A stretch of DNA of 64,000 nucleotides from Ligustrum vulgare. Its lineage: Eukaryota > Streptophyta > Magnoliopsida > Lamiales > Oleaceae. Both the position numbers and the translations under genes were made by a program. Every line of letters begins with the position of its first letter. Position 1 is the stretch's first letter. The DNA lies in contig OY743169.1 of the NCBI GenBank assembly GCA_963555705.1, positions 50,334,124 to 50,398,123 of the forward strand, read 5' to 3'. This document shows positions 12,401-23,310 of the stretch, piece after piece. Under the pieces are notes generated by a model, which saw only the letters and a list, made by a program, of their open reading frames with translations, was not told where the DNA came from and did not search any database.

Positions 12401-15400
12401 TACGTGAGTCTCATGATCATTAAGTGCGGCATTCCGGAAACCTTTAGTGGCAAGTATCTGAGGAGGTAAATGATGCTAATGAATTCCTTGCCGAAATTAA
12501 GAAACGTTTTGCGAAAAACGATAAGGCTGAAACAAGCACGCTTATGCAAAGCTTGATTTCAATAAAGTATAAAGGAAATAGGAAAATAAGGGAGTACATC
12601 ATGTAGATGTCTCACACTGCTTCAAAACTGAAAGAACTAAAACTCGACTCGTCTAATGACTTGCTCGTGCATTTGGTATTGATATCGCTTCCTGCGCAAT
12701 ATATTTAATTTAAGGTTAGTTATAACTGTCAAAGTAGAAATGGACTCTCAATGAGCTCATTTCATAGTGTGTAAGCTTCTTGCACAATTCAGTCAATTTA
12801 AGGTCAGTTGTAATCAAAGGGAGAAATGAACTCTAAATGAGTTCATTCTATTTTGTGTGCAAGAGGAAGAAAAGTTGAAGCAGGACAGAACTGAAATCAC
12901 TTGGAAAACACCTCTAAAGATAAGGGGAAGAAAACAAATAAAGAAAATAAAGTTGTTAAGGGGCTATTAATTTTATAATCCCACACTTAAGTCAATTTTT
13001 GAAACGGGAACTGCAACAATTTTGAGGAAGTTGAGTTTGGGGGGAGAAATAAGGTTAGAGATATTGTCCTTAAGGAATAAGTTGAGGAAGGATCGGTTTC
13101 GATTCCTACTATTGCTTTTGACAACGTGCAAGTTTTTATGCATGTCATTGATCAAGAAGCATATTCGGAACCTCAACTAGACAATGTTGAAGAACCTCCC
13201 ATCCAAAATAAAGTAAATTTCAGAAGTACAAACTCAACAACCTCAATAACTAAAGCCATTAAGGAGATCCACGAGAGAAAGGGAAAAAATGCTATTCCGG
13301 ATAATTTAAATAGTATTTTTCCAAGAACATAAGGAAATAATGGAATGGTGGAAGATGGTCCAATCAATTCCATCAGGCCATGCAGGGTTCTAACTCTCAA
13401 AAGTGGATTGATGCCATAAATAAGAAGTATAAGCATATGCAAGACAATAAAGTTTGAGATCTTGTCCCATTACCACAAGGTACGAGCCCATTGGTCTTAA
13501 ATGGATTTTTAAACCAAGAAGGATTCGAAAGGTAATGTGGAAAGATATAAGGTTCGTGTTGTATCTAAGGGCTTTACACAGAATAATGGCATTGATTATA
13601 AAGAGATTTTCTCTTTGGTTTCTACAAAAGACTCTTTCAGGAAAGTTAGGTTGTTGCACATTTTGACCTCGAGTTACATCAAATGGATACTAAGGTGGCG
13701 TTTCTCAATGGCGACATTGATGGGACGATCTATTTGGTGCAATCAGAAAACTTTGTGTCAGTAGACCCAAAGCAAATGATTTGCAAATTAAAGAAATCCA
13801 TTTATGTGCTCAAGCCAGCTTCTCGTTAAGGGTAATACAAATTTCATCAAGTAATTATCTCATTTGGTCTTGAGATTAATGCTGTTGATGGTTGTGTGTA
13901 TTACAAGTTCAGTGGGAATAAGTATATTTTCCTGGTTTTATATGTTGATTATTGCTTGCCACTAATGATATAGGTATGTCACATAAAATTATGAGATTTT
14001 TTGTCAAGAAATTTTGAGATTAAAAATCTTGGTGACGTCTCTTTTGTATTAGGAATTCAGATACACCGGGATTGTTCTCGGGGTATTCTTGAATTGTCAC
14101 AAAAGGGCTATATCGACAAAGTACTTAAGAGGTTTGGCATGCAAGACAGTAAATCAGGGGACAGCCCTATCGCTAAGGGAGACAAATTTAGTCTCGACTA
14201 ATGCCCGAAAAGTTATCTTGAAGTTAAAGAAATGCAGAGGCTTTCATATAGTTAAGCTATAGAAAATTTGATGTATGCTCAAGTTTGTATGCGTTTGGAT
14301 ATTGCATACATTATTGGGATACTAATCAGATATTTAAGTAACCCTGGGATGGATCATTTGGAAAAGCAGCCAAACATGGGTTATAAGGTATTTAAAGAGA
14401 ACAAAAGATTACATGCTCGCATACAGAAAATCGGATCAGTTGGAGATCATATGGTATTATGATTCAGATTTTTGCTAGATGCAAGAAAGTAAAAGATCCA
14501 CATCAGGCTACATTTATCTGCTGGTTGAAGGAGCTATTTCCGGAAGGAGTGCTTAACAAACACTTTAGCTTCTTTCACTTGGCAGCACAGTTTGTAGCAA
14601 TTTTGGGGGCATCTAATTATGGAATATAGCTGCGAAATTTTGTCACTGGGTTGCATATTTTGTACGGTAAAGAAAGACCACTAAAGTTATATTGTGACAA
14701 TAACTCAGCAGATTTATATTCCAGTAACAACAGGAGCTCAACTAAGTCAAAATACATTAACATAAGTTCCTGATTGTGAAGGATACAGTTCAGAGTGGAC
14801 ATGTGTCAATAAGAGCACATTGGGACAAACTCCATAATTGTGGATCCGCTTACTAAAGTATTACAACCCAAGGTCTTTCATGAGTACATTACTCATATAG
14901 GTGTTGTATTTCTTAAGGATATTCGGTTTCAGTGGGAGTTTGTATTTTGGGTGCATTAGACACATTTACTGTCCTTTTGGATACAGTTTAAAGTTGAAGT
15001 TATTTACAGCTGTAAGGTTTCAGGTTTATTATCTCCGAACTTGTTTAAGGATGATCTCACTTAAGTCGGACCAGTTGGAAATAGGCATGTTGAAGATCAC
15101 ATTACATGTAATTTCCATGCTACACATCCATACTTGATCCATGTCATTCAGTTATGTCGATATACGTGACCATTGAAGGTTTAGTTACGATTAATGTAGC
15201 GAAAGCCGCTTTGATCCTATGTTGATATAATTGATGGACCGGATTGTTTGGGGATGCATTCAGTAATGATATCAAAATTCTGAGTACTCATAAGGTTATG
15301 ATTGATACACAATTTTAAGGTTACACATATAGCCCAAGTGGGAGATTGTAAGGATTTTAATCAATCGTGTGGGCTTATATGTGAATTATTGCGTATTGAA

Positions 15401-16022
15401 TAAAAGGCTATCGATTTTGGTTAAGCCCATTTAAAGTGATCTAATAAGGATTTAGTATATTGGGCTTTAATGCATCTAATTAATGTATGTGCTTTTATGT
15501 GTAGATACCAGGCCATTATCTAATTCATGATGGGCCGGATTAGGTTAACTGGAAATTCAGTATATAAAGTCGGTTATGGTCCCTGAATCCTACGTACTGT
15601 TCATCTTATCTGACATCCCATCATTAGAGAGAAAATAAGGACTACGTATTGATTTAGAAGATCCAAACACCGTAATCGTTCATCGTGAATCACGTTTGAT
15701 TAAAGTACGCTTCCGCTTCAGTTATTTAATTCTTGATAATTCGGCATGATTATTTTGGATCGTAGATAAATAATTATTATCTGTGATAAGGACCTCTAAC
15801 ACTACAATGCCATTTTCATCATTTCCACTTGCAAATTTCAAAATTAAAATAATTATATATGAATTTTGATTCATTCATCATGTTACGAGGATGAAAAAAT
15901 AATACTTGGGTATTGGGACCAAACTAGATGAAAGGAAAAAATGGTTTACCTTCAAGAGGAGTGAACATGGCAAGCACAATCAGAGTGAAGATAGTAAAAT
16001 GGATTAAGGTATAAAACGCCAT
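9464..16022 (-). CDS. Secreted cysteine-rich peptide, ESF1-like, split by a retrotransposon
   Basis: Two exons on the minus strand. Exon 1 (16022-15950) starts at an ATG with an in-frame stop 21 bases upstream. It encodes a 24-residue signal peptide (MAFYTLIHF, then a hydrophobic run) and ends before a GT donor (GGTAAAC). Exon 2 (9648-9464) begins after an AG acceptor. The split codon is phase 1 and joins in frame to give about 85 residues. The mature part has eight cysteines (residues about 33, 38, 44, 46, 47, 58, 65, 69; pattern C-x4-C-x5-C-x-CC-x10-C-x6-C-x3-C) with a CWCC core. This resembles ESF1-like peptides, which signal from endosperm to embryo; the family call is from recognition. 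The intron holds a 6.1 kb copia element inserted at the acceptor. A TATA box lies at 16097-16109. Splicing may be impaired, so the gene could be dead or shortened. Confidence 0.7.
9654..10108 (+). repeat. 5' LTR of copia element (9.65-15.8 kb)
   Basis: 455 bp, closely matching 15347-15801. It begins TGTAAGG after TSD CTACA. The expected CA end is TT here, so either it mutated or the boundary is off by a few bases. Confidence 0.85.
10440..10700 (+). other. GC-rich, CpG-rich island in the copia leader
   Basis: A stretch far richer in G, C and CpG than the rest of the element (for example GCGCGCGGCGTTGCGCG near 10525-10541). Three open frames overlap it on both strands, as expected in GC-rich sequence; none has a recognisable domain and I do not call a gene. 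It could be captured sequence or a structured leader. Confidence 0.55.
10795..11480. repeat. 30 bp minisatellite in copia leader
   Basis: Degenerate tandem units with the core CCCTAAAGTTTGAAAATTTT. Unit starts at 11041, 11071, 11102, 11131, 11161, 11192, 11222 and 11252 give a 30-31 bp period. About 22 units can be traced. Similar words (GGTCCTTC, TTTAGTCCC) occur irregularly in the Athila LTR at 19260-19440. Confidence 0.85.
11640..12045. repeat. 201 bp tandem duplication in copia leader
   Basis: Two adjacent copies offset by 201 bp: GATCGGCCCAAAGGAAGG at 11681 and 11882, CGGTCCAAAGAAAGG at 11780 and 11981. Each copy itself holds two related half-units (GATCGGCCCAAAGG, then ATCGGTCCAAAG). 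Confidence 0.85.
12240..12960 (+). pseudogene. Copia gag remnant
   Basis: Reads the UBN2 gag pattern in one frame with stops: IKCGIPETFSG, then NEFLAEIKKRFAKNDKAET, LMQSLISIKYKGN, REYIM-stop-MSHTASKLKELKL, and DLLVHLVLISLPAQY. The segment just after (12700-12865) contains an 88 bp tandem duplication of the next gag block (FKVSYNCQ-like text appears twice). This breaks the frame. Confidence 0.8.
13380..14830 (+). pseudogene. Copia RT and RNase H remnant
   Basis: Frameshifted copia pol. Near 13540 the text reads YKVRVVSKGFTQNNGIDY, then about 13680-13770 the QMDTKVAFLNGDIDGTIYL block. 14001-14201 gives the RT thumb (FEIKNLGDVSFVLGIQIHRD). 14268-14400 gives the VCMRLDIAYIIGIL connection block and 14500-14760 a weak RNase H. 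Protease and integrase are missing between gag and RT. No intact frame remains. Confidence 0.8.
15347..15801 (+). repeat. 3' LTR of copia element (9.65-15.8 kb)
   Basis: 455 bp, starts TGTAAGG directly after the purine tract AAGTGGGAGAT and ends CTCTAACA. It is followed by TSD CTACA. Confidence 0.92.
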
Positions 16023-16096
16023 TGATTTAGAGATGAATTACGATGATTTTCCAGAGCAATATTAAATTTCTTTAATTTATAGATTCAGATATCCTC

Positions 16097-16109
16097 TTAT
16101 ATATATATT
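16097..16109 (-). promoter_or_regulatory. TATA box of the ESF1-like gene
   Basis: On the minus strand TATATATATAAGA lies 75-87 bases upstream of the ATG at 16022, leaving room for a short 5' untranslated leader. It fits plant TATA-box consensus and spacing, but the region is generally AT-rich. Confidence 0.55.
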
Positions 16110-16433
16110 TTAAATTTATCAACTATCAAATACCGGTCTATCTACATTTACATCTACAATATCTAAAAAAGATGGATGAAGGAAAATCGATACTTATTTT
16201 ACCCCTATATATTTAGTTATATACCCAATATACCATTATCCATATTTAATAAAATTAAATAATTTATTACACTAATTAATTTATTGTTAAGAATTACATT
16301 GTTATAATGTAATTTCAAATTATTATACTATTTCATTTATTTATAATCAAATTAACTTACTATCAACATTTTGCAATGTTGTAATAAAATATTATTATTC
16401 TTACATTATTACACTTTTTATTTATTTAGTATT

Positions 16434-16638
16434 AAAAAAAAAGACTTCGTATTTACTTTTCGTTTGTCTTTTTATTATTTGGGTATTCTTCTCAATATTT
16501 TTCAAATTTTATAATAATTTATTATTATAGTTTTTTCTTTAAAGTTTTTTATGTTATAATTTTTACTTCCTCATTTAATAAATATTACTATGATTATAAA
16601 ATATTACTATAATAATCAAAATATTACATTCAAAATTT

Positions 16639-16697
<59 letters not shown>

Positions 16698-17009
16698 TAT
16701 ATTATGAATATAATAACCATGTACGTGAACTTGAATTCAAAATGCTACAATTTCATTAATCAGTGACTTTTATTTCATTGGATATATATATATATATATA
16801 TTAAAAACTTTAATTCGCATTTACTTTTTGTTTGTCTTTTTATTATTTGGGTGTTCTTCTCAATATTTTTCAAATTTTATAGTAATTTATTATTATAGTT
16901 TTTTCTTTAAAGTTTTTTATGTTATAATTTTTACTTCCTCATTTAATAAATATTACTATGATTATAAAATATTACTATAATAATCAAAATATTACATCCA
17001 AAATTTCAA

Positions 17010-17043
<34 letters not shown>

Positions 17044-17070
17044 ACCTTCAATCCAAAATGCTACAACTTC
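16434..17070. repeat. 368 bp tandem duplication hosting the CACTA insertion
   Basis: Two copies in direct orientation offset by 368 bp (GTTTGTCTTTTTATTATT at 16462 and 16830), both with a TA-rich microsatellite. Copy 1 (16434-16801) is continuous through GCTACAATTTCATTAATC near 16744. Copy 2 (from 16802) is interrupted by the CACTA element after CTACAACTTC at 17070 and resumes at 40799 with TTCATTAATCC. Copy 1 is thus an empty-site reference. Confidence 0.9.
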
Positions 17071-17180
17071 CACTAGTACAAAAAGATTCATTTGAATCGA
17101 TTGTTAAAGATAAAAGGCATCAGTTGTACAAGCGACGCATTTGTTGGAGACCTGTAACTTTATGCGTCGATTCTCTAATT
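17071..17180 (+). other. CACTA left terminus with subterminal repeats
   Basis: Terminal CACTAGTACAAAAAG, then subterminal words GCGACGCATTTG and ATGCGTCGATTC. In En/Spm elements such subterminal motifs bind the TNPA-type protein. The motif here is read from recurrence at both ends, not from a known binding site. Confidence 0.7.
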
Positions 17181-17622
17181 TTTTTTTCTTCCCCTACCAA
17201 TAAATTGGGTGAAACGTCAACTAAATTCAAAACATGAAAACCAAATACTATACTTGAAAATATATGCTAATCAAATTCAAATGTCAATCAATAAATAAAA
17301 ATAGTAAAAAATACATACATTTAGAATTTGAATTGACCAACTATTCTCAAATTCACTTTCACATAAACTATTCTAAAAAAAAAAAAAATTCTACCAAACA
17401 TGGATTACTAGTCATCACTAAAACAGACGTATGTAATCCTTGCTTCCTTCTGAGTAGTTGAAGCTTCCCTCTCCTTCCTTCGAGCAGTCTATAATGAACA
17501 AACATAATTGTTAAAATCAACATCCGCAATTTACAAGACTCATTTGGAAAGATAAGGTTTTAGTTAATTTTCTTCTTTAAAAATGTTGAATGTGCCAAGA
17601 TTGCATATTCTTTTATGATCTA

Positions 17623-17648
17623 CTAGTTTATGGCCTGTGCAATGCACA
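17623..17648 (-). terminator. Helitron 3' terminus inside the CACTA element
   Basis: On the minus strand: hairpin TGTGCA-T-TGCACA at 17636-17648, nine bases, then CTAG at 17623-17626 and flanking T? the base at 17622 is A on the plus strand, hence T on the minus. The layout is the same as at 191-216 and the hairpin core is shared (GTGCA/TGCAC). The Helitron body to its right was cut by the Athila insertion at 17867. Its 5' end was not located. Confidence 0.65.
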
Positions 17649-17866
17649 TGCTATTGTTTTTTGGAGGCAATGTGAGTGTTTTCCATTACGGATCATTCTA
17701 CCTCTTGTAAGATGATGCACACTTATATAAACTTAGCATTTTCCATTAAGGATCTTCATATGGCATTTGAAGATGTAAAATAGAAGATAACAGGGTCAAG
17801 AAACCAATTAACTATATCTAGGGGTACCGGTTTTTAAAGAAGATTAAAAATAATAGGAAGTCTTAA

Positions 17867-19608
17867 TGTTCGTTAAAATTGTATACCACAAGTGCACGGT
17901 TCACGTTCAAGTAGTAAAGTGTACTCGAAAAGTCCGAGATATCGTACCCACGAGGATTGATTGATTTGTAGCTAAATTTATTGATTTCATTTTTAAAAGA
18001 AAGGTCAAGTAACATAAAATATTTGGTTTGTTGGTGAATCACTAACTAAATGACATAAGTAAAAAAAAAAAACATTACAATAAGAAAACTAGTTAACTAA
18101 AACAAATAGATAATGATATATAAAATCTAGAATTAAAACTAATTAACCAAAGTAAACTAGTGACAATTAAAACTTGGTGATTAAACTAAGTTACAAAACA
18201 TGGATTAAGGTGGATTTAGTTTTCTTAAATACACTAAGTTCTTCTTTTAAAAATCAATTAGTGTTAGTTAATAACTAGACCAAATTACATGGAAAATTTT
18301 AAGTTTAGTCTAACAAGCATAATAACTTGCAAAGACATTACAAATTATTAACAACATTAGAAAATTACATAAACATAAAACAACATGCCTAATCATGAAA
18401 ATATAAACATAAATACCCAATATCCATAAACAATCTAAAATGCTTAAATAAAAATAAACTAGTCAAATATTTCTACACAAGAATATTAACCCATAATAAA
18501 AAGTAACAACATTTAACAAATAACATAAACATATCAACAATAATCTAAATAAAGATTAAAAAAAAGATAATAAAGGAAACTCCCATTTGTGTTAAGGTCT
18601 TGAAGTAAAAATTCAAGATTCCTTCACTTTGAATCAAGTTTCTCCATTAATCATTAATGTCTCTAACAACTTAAGCATAAAACATTAAATGCGTTCAAGA
18701 TATATGGAATTTATGGTAGAAATTTGAGAAAATACCAACAATCAAAAGCTTAAACAACAACAAGATGATGTAATGTGGAAAACGATTACTAAAATATTAA
18801 AACATTAATTGAAAATTGCATTAAAGAGTGTAAGATTGAGAGAAAAAATACAAGGAAAATAAAAAAAAAAAAAAAAAAAAAAAGCATGAACTTACATAAC
18901 CCTAGTTGAAAATCAGATTTTGGTATTTATATCCATAAAAAAAAAAAAAAAAAAAAAAAAAACCCCAAAAATACCAAAAAATGGCAAAGATCCGCATAAA
19001 ATAGCATTCTGGGCTGAATCGGGCCAGCCGGGTTGACCCTGACCGGCCCAAAATAAATATAATTGATTTTTTTTTTTTAAAATCAATGTCGCGCGATCGC
19101 GCGGCTGTGACACGCGTGATCACGTGGTTCACTTTTCTGCGAGCCATTTCAGTTCTGCCTGGCTTCTAGCACTGTTCGCGTTCGCATCTGGGTTCGAGCC
19201 AAGCATTCGGGTGGCTTAGCTATGGCGTCGTTTTGCAACTTAGCCCTTTTCGTAATTGCAATCTAGTCCTCCATCTTTCAGTGACCGATCAATTTAGTCC
19301 CCGAATTTTGCGATTTCTTTCAAATAGGTCCTTCTAAAATTGCACTTTTGGTCCTTCAACTTTTGGAATCTTGAAATTTGGTTCATTGGTTAATTGCGCA
19401 GCTCGTCCAGAACTTTTCGGAAGTGACAAAATGGTCCCCAAACTTGGAATTTCAGCATAATTTGCACTCCTTTTATGATTTTTGGCCTCAAACTTGGATA
19501 TTAACCTATTTAAACACATAATATGCATAAATTAGTAGATATTTGCTCAAGATATTCCAAAATATGCCAATTTAAAGGCATAACAAGTGTATAAAAATAC
19601 ACTTAACA
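17867..19608 (-). repeat. 3' LTR of Athila-like element
   Basis: 1742 bp, highly similar to 26879-28566 but with expanded poly-A runs (18861-18883, 18939-18961). It contains irregular repeats of the GGTCC-TTTTGG kind at 19260-19440. Confidence 0.92.
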
Positions 19609-21604
19609 AATACCCCCAAACTTAAACTTTTGCTCGTCTCGAGCAAGAATATCTACTAACACAAAAAATAAATGAATGAATGATCAACAATGCTTGATAA
19701 CTTATAGATTCTTTCTTGAGTGTAAAATTGCATGATTAATTCACAATTATGTTTTCAAAATAATACTACAAACAGCAGTTGAGCTTATCTCATGTTTGAT
19801 CGGTGTGTGTGCATAGCCACTTCCAATCATCACTAAGGTTTAAAGAAACATTGTAGGAAGGATAAATTTCAAAACAATACTATCCGCCCTTAATGGTCAA
19901 TTTCATTCATTTATCTCTTGTTACATTCATCCCCCTCAAATTATTTCTTTTCTCTCCCGAGAAGTAATCCTAGAGGTAACTCTCAATTCACACATTTCTT
20001 TTTCCATTAAAGCTTGGTTGTGACTTACTAGCAATCTTAACAATCTAGATATGCAATGACTCTCCACTAGATGAGTGCTTCAACATTAAAGTTTTTACCA
20101 AGCAATTCAAACTCACTATTAATCTAAGCTCTTATGCAAGTACAAATGCATGATTTCTATAAATTAACATGATGATTGCTTGTGACTTCCCCCACTCCTT
20201 TAAGCTTTCTAGTTGAACCATGTAGCGAGTTTTAGGTCGGAAGCTCCCCGATTGTTTTAAGATCAAAGGGTACCAGATTTCAAAATACCCCTACGGACTT
20301 AATAACTCGAGTAAAAAAGGCTACAAAGTGAGGTAGACTTATTAAGCAAATGCAATGATGATGTGCATTTTTTTTAAAAGTGTGTGTGTGTACCCTACTC
20401 ATTAAGCTTTCTAATTGACCCATGTAGCGAGTTTTAGGCCGGTGACTCCCAAGTTTCAAACTTAAGGTACCAAGTTTCAAGATACTCCTACGGGCTTAAT
20501 AACTAGAGTCAAAAAAGCTACGAGATAGGGCAATGCAATAATTAAAATGAGCATAGATCTCTAGCAGTTGGTCATCACTTAGCTTATACTTAACATCAAC
20601 AACACTCCATTCAAATTTATATCAAGCATGCATGGAATCACTACACATCTAGACCGTTTCCTTTACCGGCTCAACCACCCCCCAACTTGTCTCACAAAGG
20701 ATCAAGAGATTAAGAGCATTGAAAAGAAATTTGATAGGTTCATTAAAATTGAAAATACAAGCTCACAACCTAATTTTTCTACTTCACAAATTTCTCCAAC
20801 CTTCAATAGATTCCAAATCTCAACAAAAATTAGTCATGACTATTGTGCTCAAGAGAACTTATGATCACTCATAGATAAGAATTTATAAAAATAGGCACAA
20901 GTAGCATATTCGATCATAATTCGTAATTAAAGCAATTTTAAACATCAAATCATTTTAAGCCGACAAGGCTATCTAGCATGTCAATATCCAAAACAAAATG
21001 AGCAAAATTAAACATCACAACATCTTAAGTCAGTAAGGCTCTCTAACATGATAAAGTGCAAAATGAAGTCTACACCCCCAAACTTGAATTACACATTGTC
21101 CTCAATGTGAAAATAGAAACAACATGTAAAGAAGAAAAGAGTTAGTAAAACTTCCCTGATTCGATGCTTGTTTGATATGTTTGAAATTGACTTAAGCTTT
21201 CGTCGAATGTAGTTCACCCCCAAACTTGTTGAGGACAATGTCACTTAGGATTTTCATAAACTTTTGTTACCTACAAAAGTTTGACAATTAATTAAAAAGA
21301 AAGTAAAGAAGTAAAGTAAATAATAGCAAGTAAATCAAAAGAGAAGAAATTTGGGTTGCCTCCCAAAAAATGCTTGGTTAAATTCATAAGCTCGACTTTT
21401 TGATTTTCATTCGAGAGCATTGAGAAAAATGGATGACTTTTCCTCCGAGGGGTCCCCTTCCAAGAATGGTTTCAACCTTTACCCGCTGACTTTGAAATGT
21501 CCCTTGTTGGGATGATATAGCTCAATAGCTCAATGGGGAAAAATTTGAGAAATTGTGAATGGCCCCCACCAACGGGATCGAAGCTTTCTGGGGAATAACC
21601 GAAG
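19609..21604 (-). other. Non-coding 3' region of the Athila-like element
   Basis: No env-like frame is recognised. It contains a 202 bp tandem duplication (CATGTAGCGAGTTTTAGG at 20219 and 20421) and a roughly 72 bp repeat (TTTTAAGCCGACAAGGCT near 20953). On the minus strand it has two structured sites shared with the element at 45.8-60.3 kb: hairpin TTGGG-AGGCAA-CCCAA (21351-21366) and hairpin CACATT-GAGGAC-AATGTG (21092-21109) followed by an AAGTTTGGGGGT purine tract. The open frame 20628-20864 has no domain. Confidence 0.7.
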
Positions 21605-22500
21605 TCAGGAGTTGAATAGAAGAACTTGTTGCCCAACTTTGAAATCTCTCTTCACAATGTGGTTATCATGCCATTTCTTGGTCCTCTCCTTATAGATATA
21701 AGCATTTTCATATGAGCTGAGGAAAAATTCATCAAGTTTATTGAGTTGAAACAACCTCTTATCACCAATTAATTTTGCATCAAAGTTCAATGCCCGTGTA
21801 GCCCAAAATGCTCCATGCTCAAGTTCAATGGGGAGATGACATAATTTTCCGAAAACAAGACAAAATGGAGACATACCAATAGGAGTTTTGAAGGCGGTGC
21901 GGTAAGCCCATAATGCATCATCTAGCTTTCTAGACCAATCTTTCCTTGATGTATTCACCGTCATCTCAAGAATTCTTTTCAACTCTCGATTTGAGATCTC
22001 CACTTGGCCACTTGTTTGGGGATGGTAAGGTGTGGCTACTTGGTGATTCACTCCATACTTTGACAAAAGTGACTCAAGGAGGCGATTGCAAAAGTGTTTG
22101 TCTCCATCACTAATGATGAGTCAGGAGGTTCCAAAAAGTGTAAAAAACTTCTTTTTGAGAAAATTGAAAACCACCTGAGCATCATTAGTAGGAAATTCCA
22201 CCACCCCTACCCATTTAGAAACATAGTCCACAGTCACCAAAATGTATTGATTTGAGAACGAGGATGGAAATGGCCCATAAAATCAATTCACCATACATCA
22301 AAAATCTCCACTTCTAAGATTGAAGATAATGGCATTTCATTACGCCGAGAGATATTCCCACTCCTTTTGCATCTATCACATTTGGATACTAGAGTATAAG
22401 CATCCTTGAACAAGGTTGGCCAATAGAACCCCGATTGAAGAACTTTTGAGGTGGTTTTGGAAGCTCCAAAATGACCCCCATAAGGTGATGAATGACACCT
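21605..22500 (-). pseudogene. Athila-type integrase
   Basis: Minus strand. The zinc-binding N-terminus is recognisable near 22500-22350 (CHSSPYGGHFGASKT-like, then KCDRCKRSGNI-like). Core pieces follow (a VWGIDFMGPFPSS-like block near 22300, a TVDYVSKWVGVVEFP-like block near 22220), and the region with ISDGD lies near 22110. 22066-21605 is open for 153 residues ([23 protein letters not shown] with the catalytic E, then [17 protein letters not shown] and [15 protein letters not shown] blocks). Stops and frameshifts interrupt the first half. Confidence 0.85.
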
Positions 22501-22512
22501 ATCAAGAATTGC

Positions 22513-23280
22513 TTACATTTCTTTCTCAGGAACACATCTTCTAATAATTTGGTCTGAACCCCTCTTGAACAAATATGGTTCATCCAAAAAATAATGTTTC
22601 ACATCGGCAAAGAATTTCTTCTTTTGTTGATAATAAAAACCTGGGGAAAGAATACCACTTACAAGGAGATTCACGAAGTCTGCATACCATGGTGCTTTGA
22701 AGACTTGGAGAAGATGTTTGGCATGCAAAAGTTGTTCATCCGAAAAGGCTTCATTGATTTCCTCTACTCCCAACTCATTAGGTTGATCAAGCTTAGATAG
22801 ATGATCTGCTACAAGATTATCTGCTCCCTTCTTATCATGGATCTCCAAATCAAATTCTTGTAAGAGAAGGACTCATCTAATTAATCTTGGTTTTGCATCC
22901 TTCTTAGCAATCAAGTATTTTAGAGCGGAGTGATCGGTATAGACAATTATCTTTGAGCCGATGAGATAAGATCAAAATTTTTCTAAGGCATAGACCATGG
23001 CAAGCATCTCTTTCTCGGTTGTGGCATGGTTCAGTTGAGCATCACTCAATGTTCTGCTTGCATAATAGATCACATGCAACACTTTACCTCTCGTTTGCCC
23101 CAAAATCTCTCCCGCGGCATAATCGATAGCATCGCACATGAGCTTAAATGGTAAGCTCCAATCTGGGGCCACAATAATAGGAGCTGTGATAAGCCTCTCC
23201 TTAAGAGTGTCGAAAGCGAATAGACACTCTTGAGAGAAATGGAAAGTGTTGTTCTTCTCAATTAGAGAACAAAGAGTCTT
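22513..23280 (-). pseudogene. Athila-type RNase H
   Basis: Minus strand frames 23172-22972 (MCDAIDYAAGEILGQ, then SRTLSDAQLNHATTEKEML) and 22848-22513 ([17 protein letters not shown], then the linker to integrase). These are the DA...G and ADHLSR-type blocks of gypsy RNase H. A gap with stops near 22900 separates the halves. Confidence 0.85.
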
Positions 23281-23310
23281 ATGATTTTGGAGAAATCTTT
23301 GATGAATCTC

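Larger units (their letters stand above)
9654..15801 (+). mobile_element. Ty1/copia retrotransposon in the ESF1-like intron
   Basis: LTRs (455 bp each, start TGTAAGGATT) flank a decayed copia interior. The 5 bp duplication is CTACA (9649-9653 and 15802-15806). The polypurine tract CCCAAGTGGGAGAT immediately precedes the 3' LTR. The order gag (about 12.3-12.9 kb), RT (13.4-14.2 kb), RNase H (14.3-14.8 kb) is copia order on the plus strand, antisense to the gene it entered. The leader between the 5' LTR and gag is about 2.1 kb and full of tandem repeats. No clear primer-binding site follows the 5' LTR, whose last two bases read TT rather than CA. Confidence 0.92.

Noticed and set aside
16092..16110. 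Possible Helitron 5' end (A then TCCTCTTATATATA) pairing with the 3' end at 41979
   Set aside because: The same bases make a convincing TATA box for the ESF1-like gene on the minus strand, TC starts are common in AT-rich DNA, and no empty site is available to test it.
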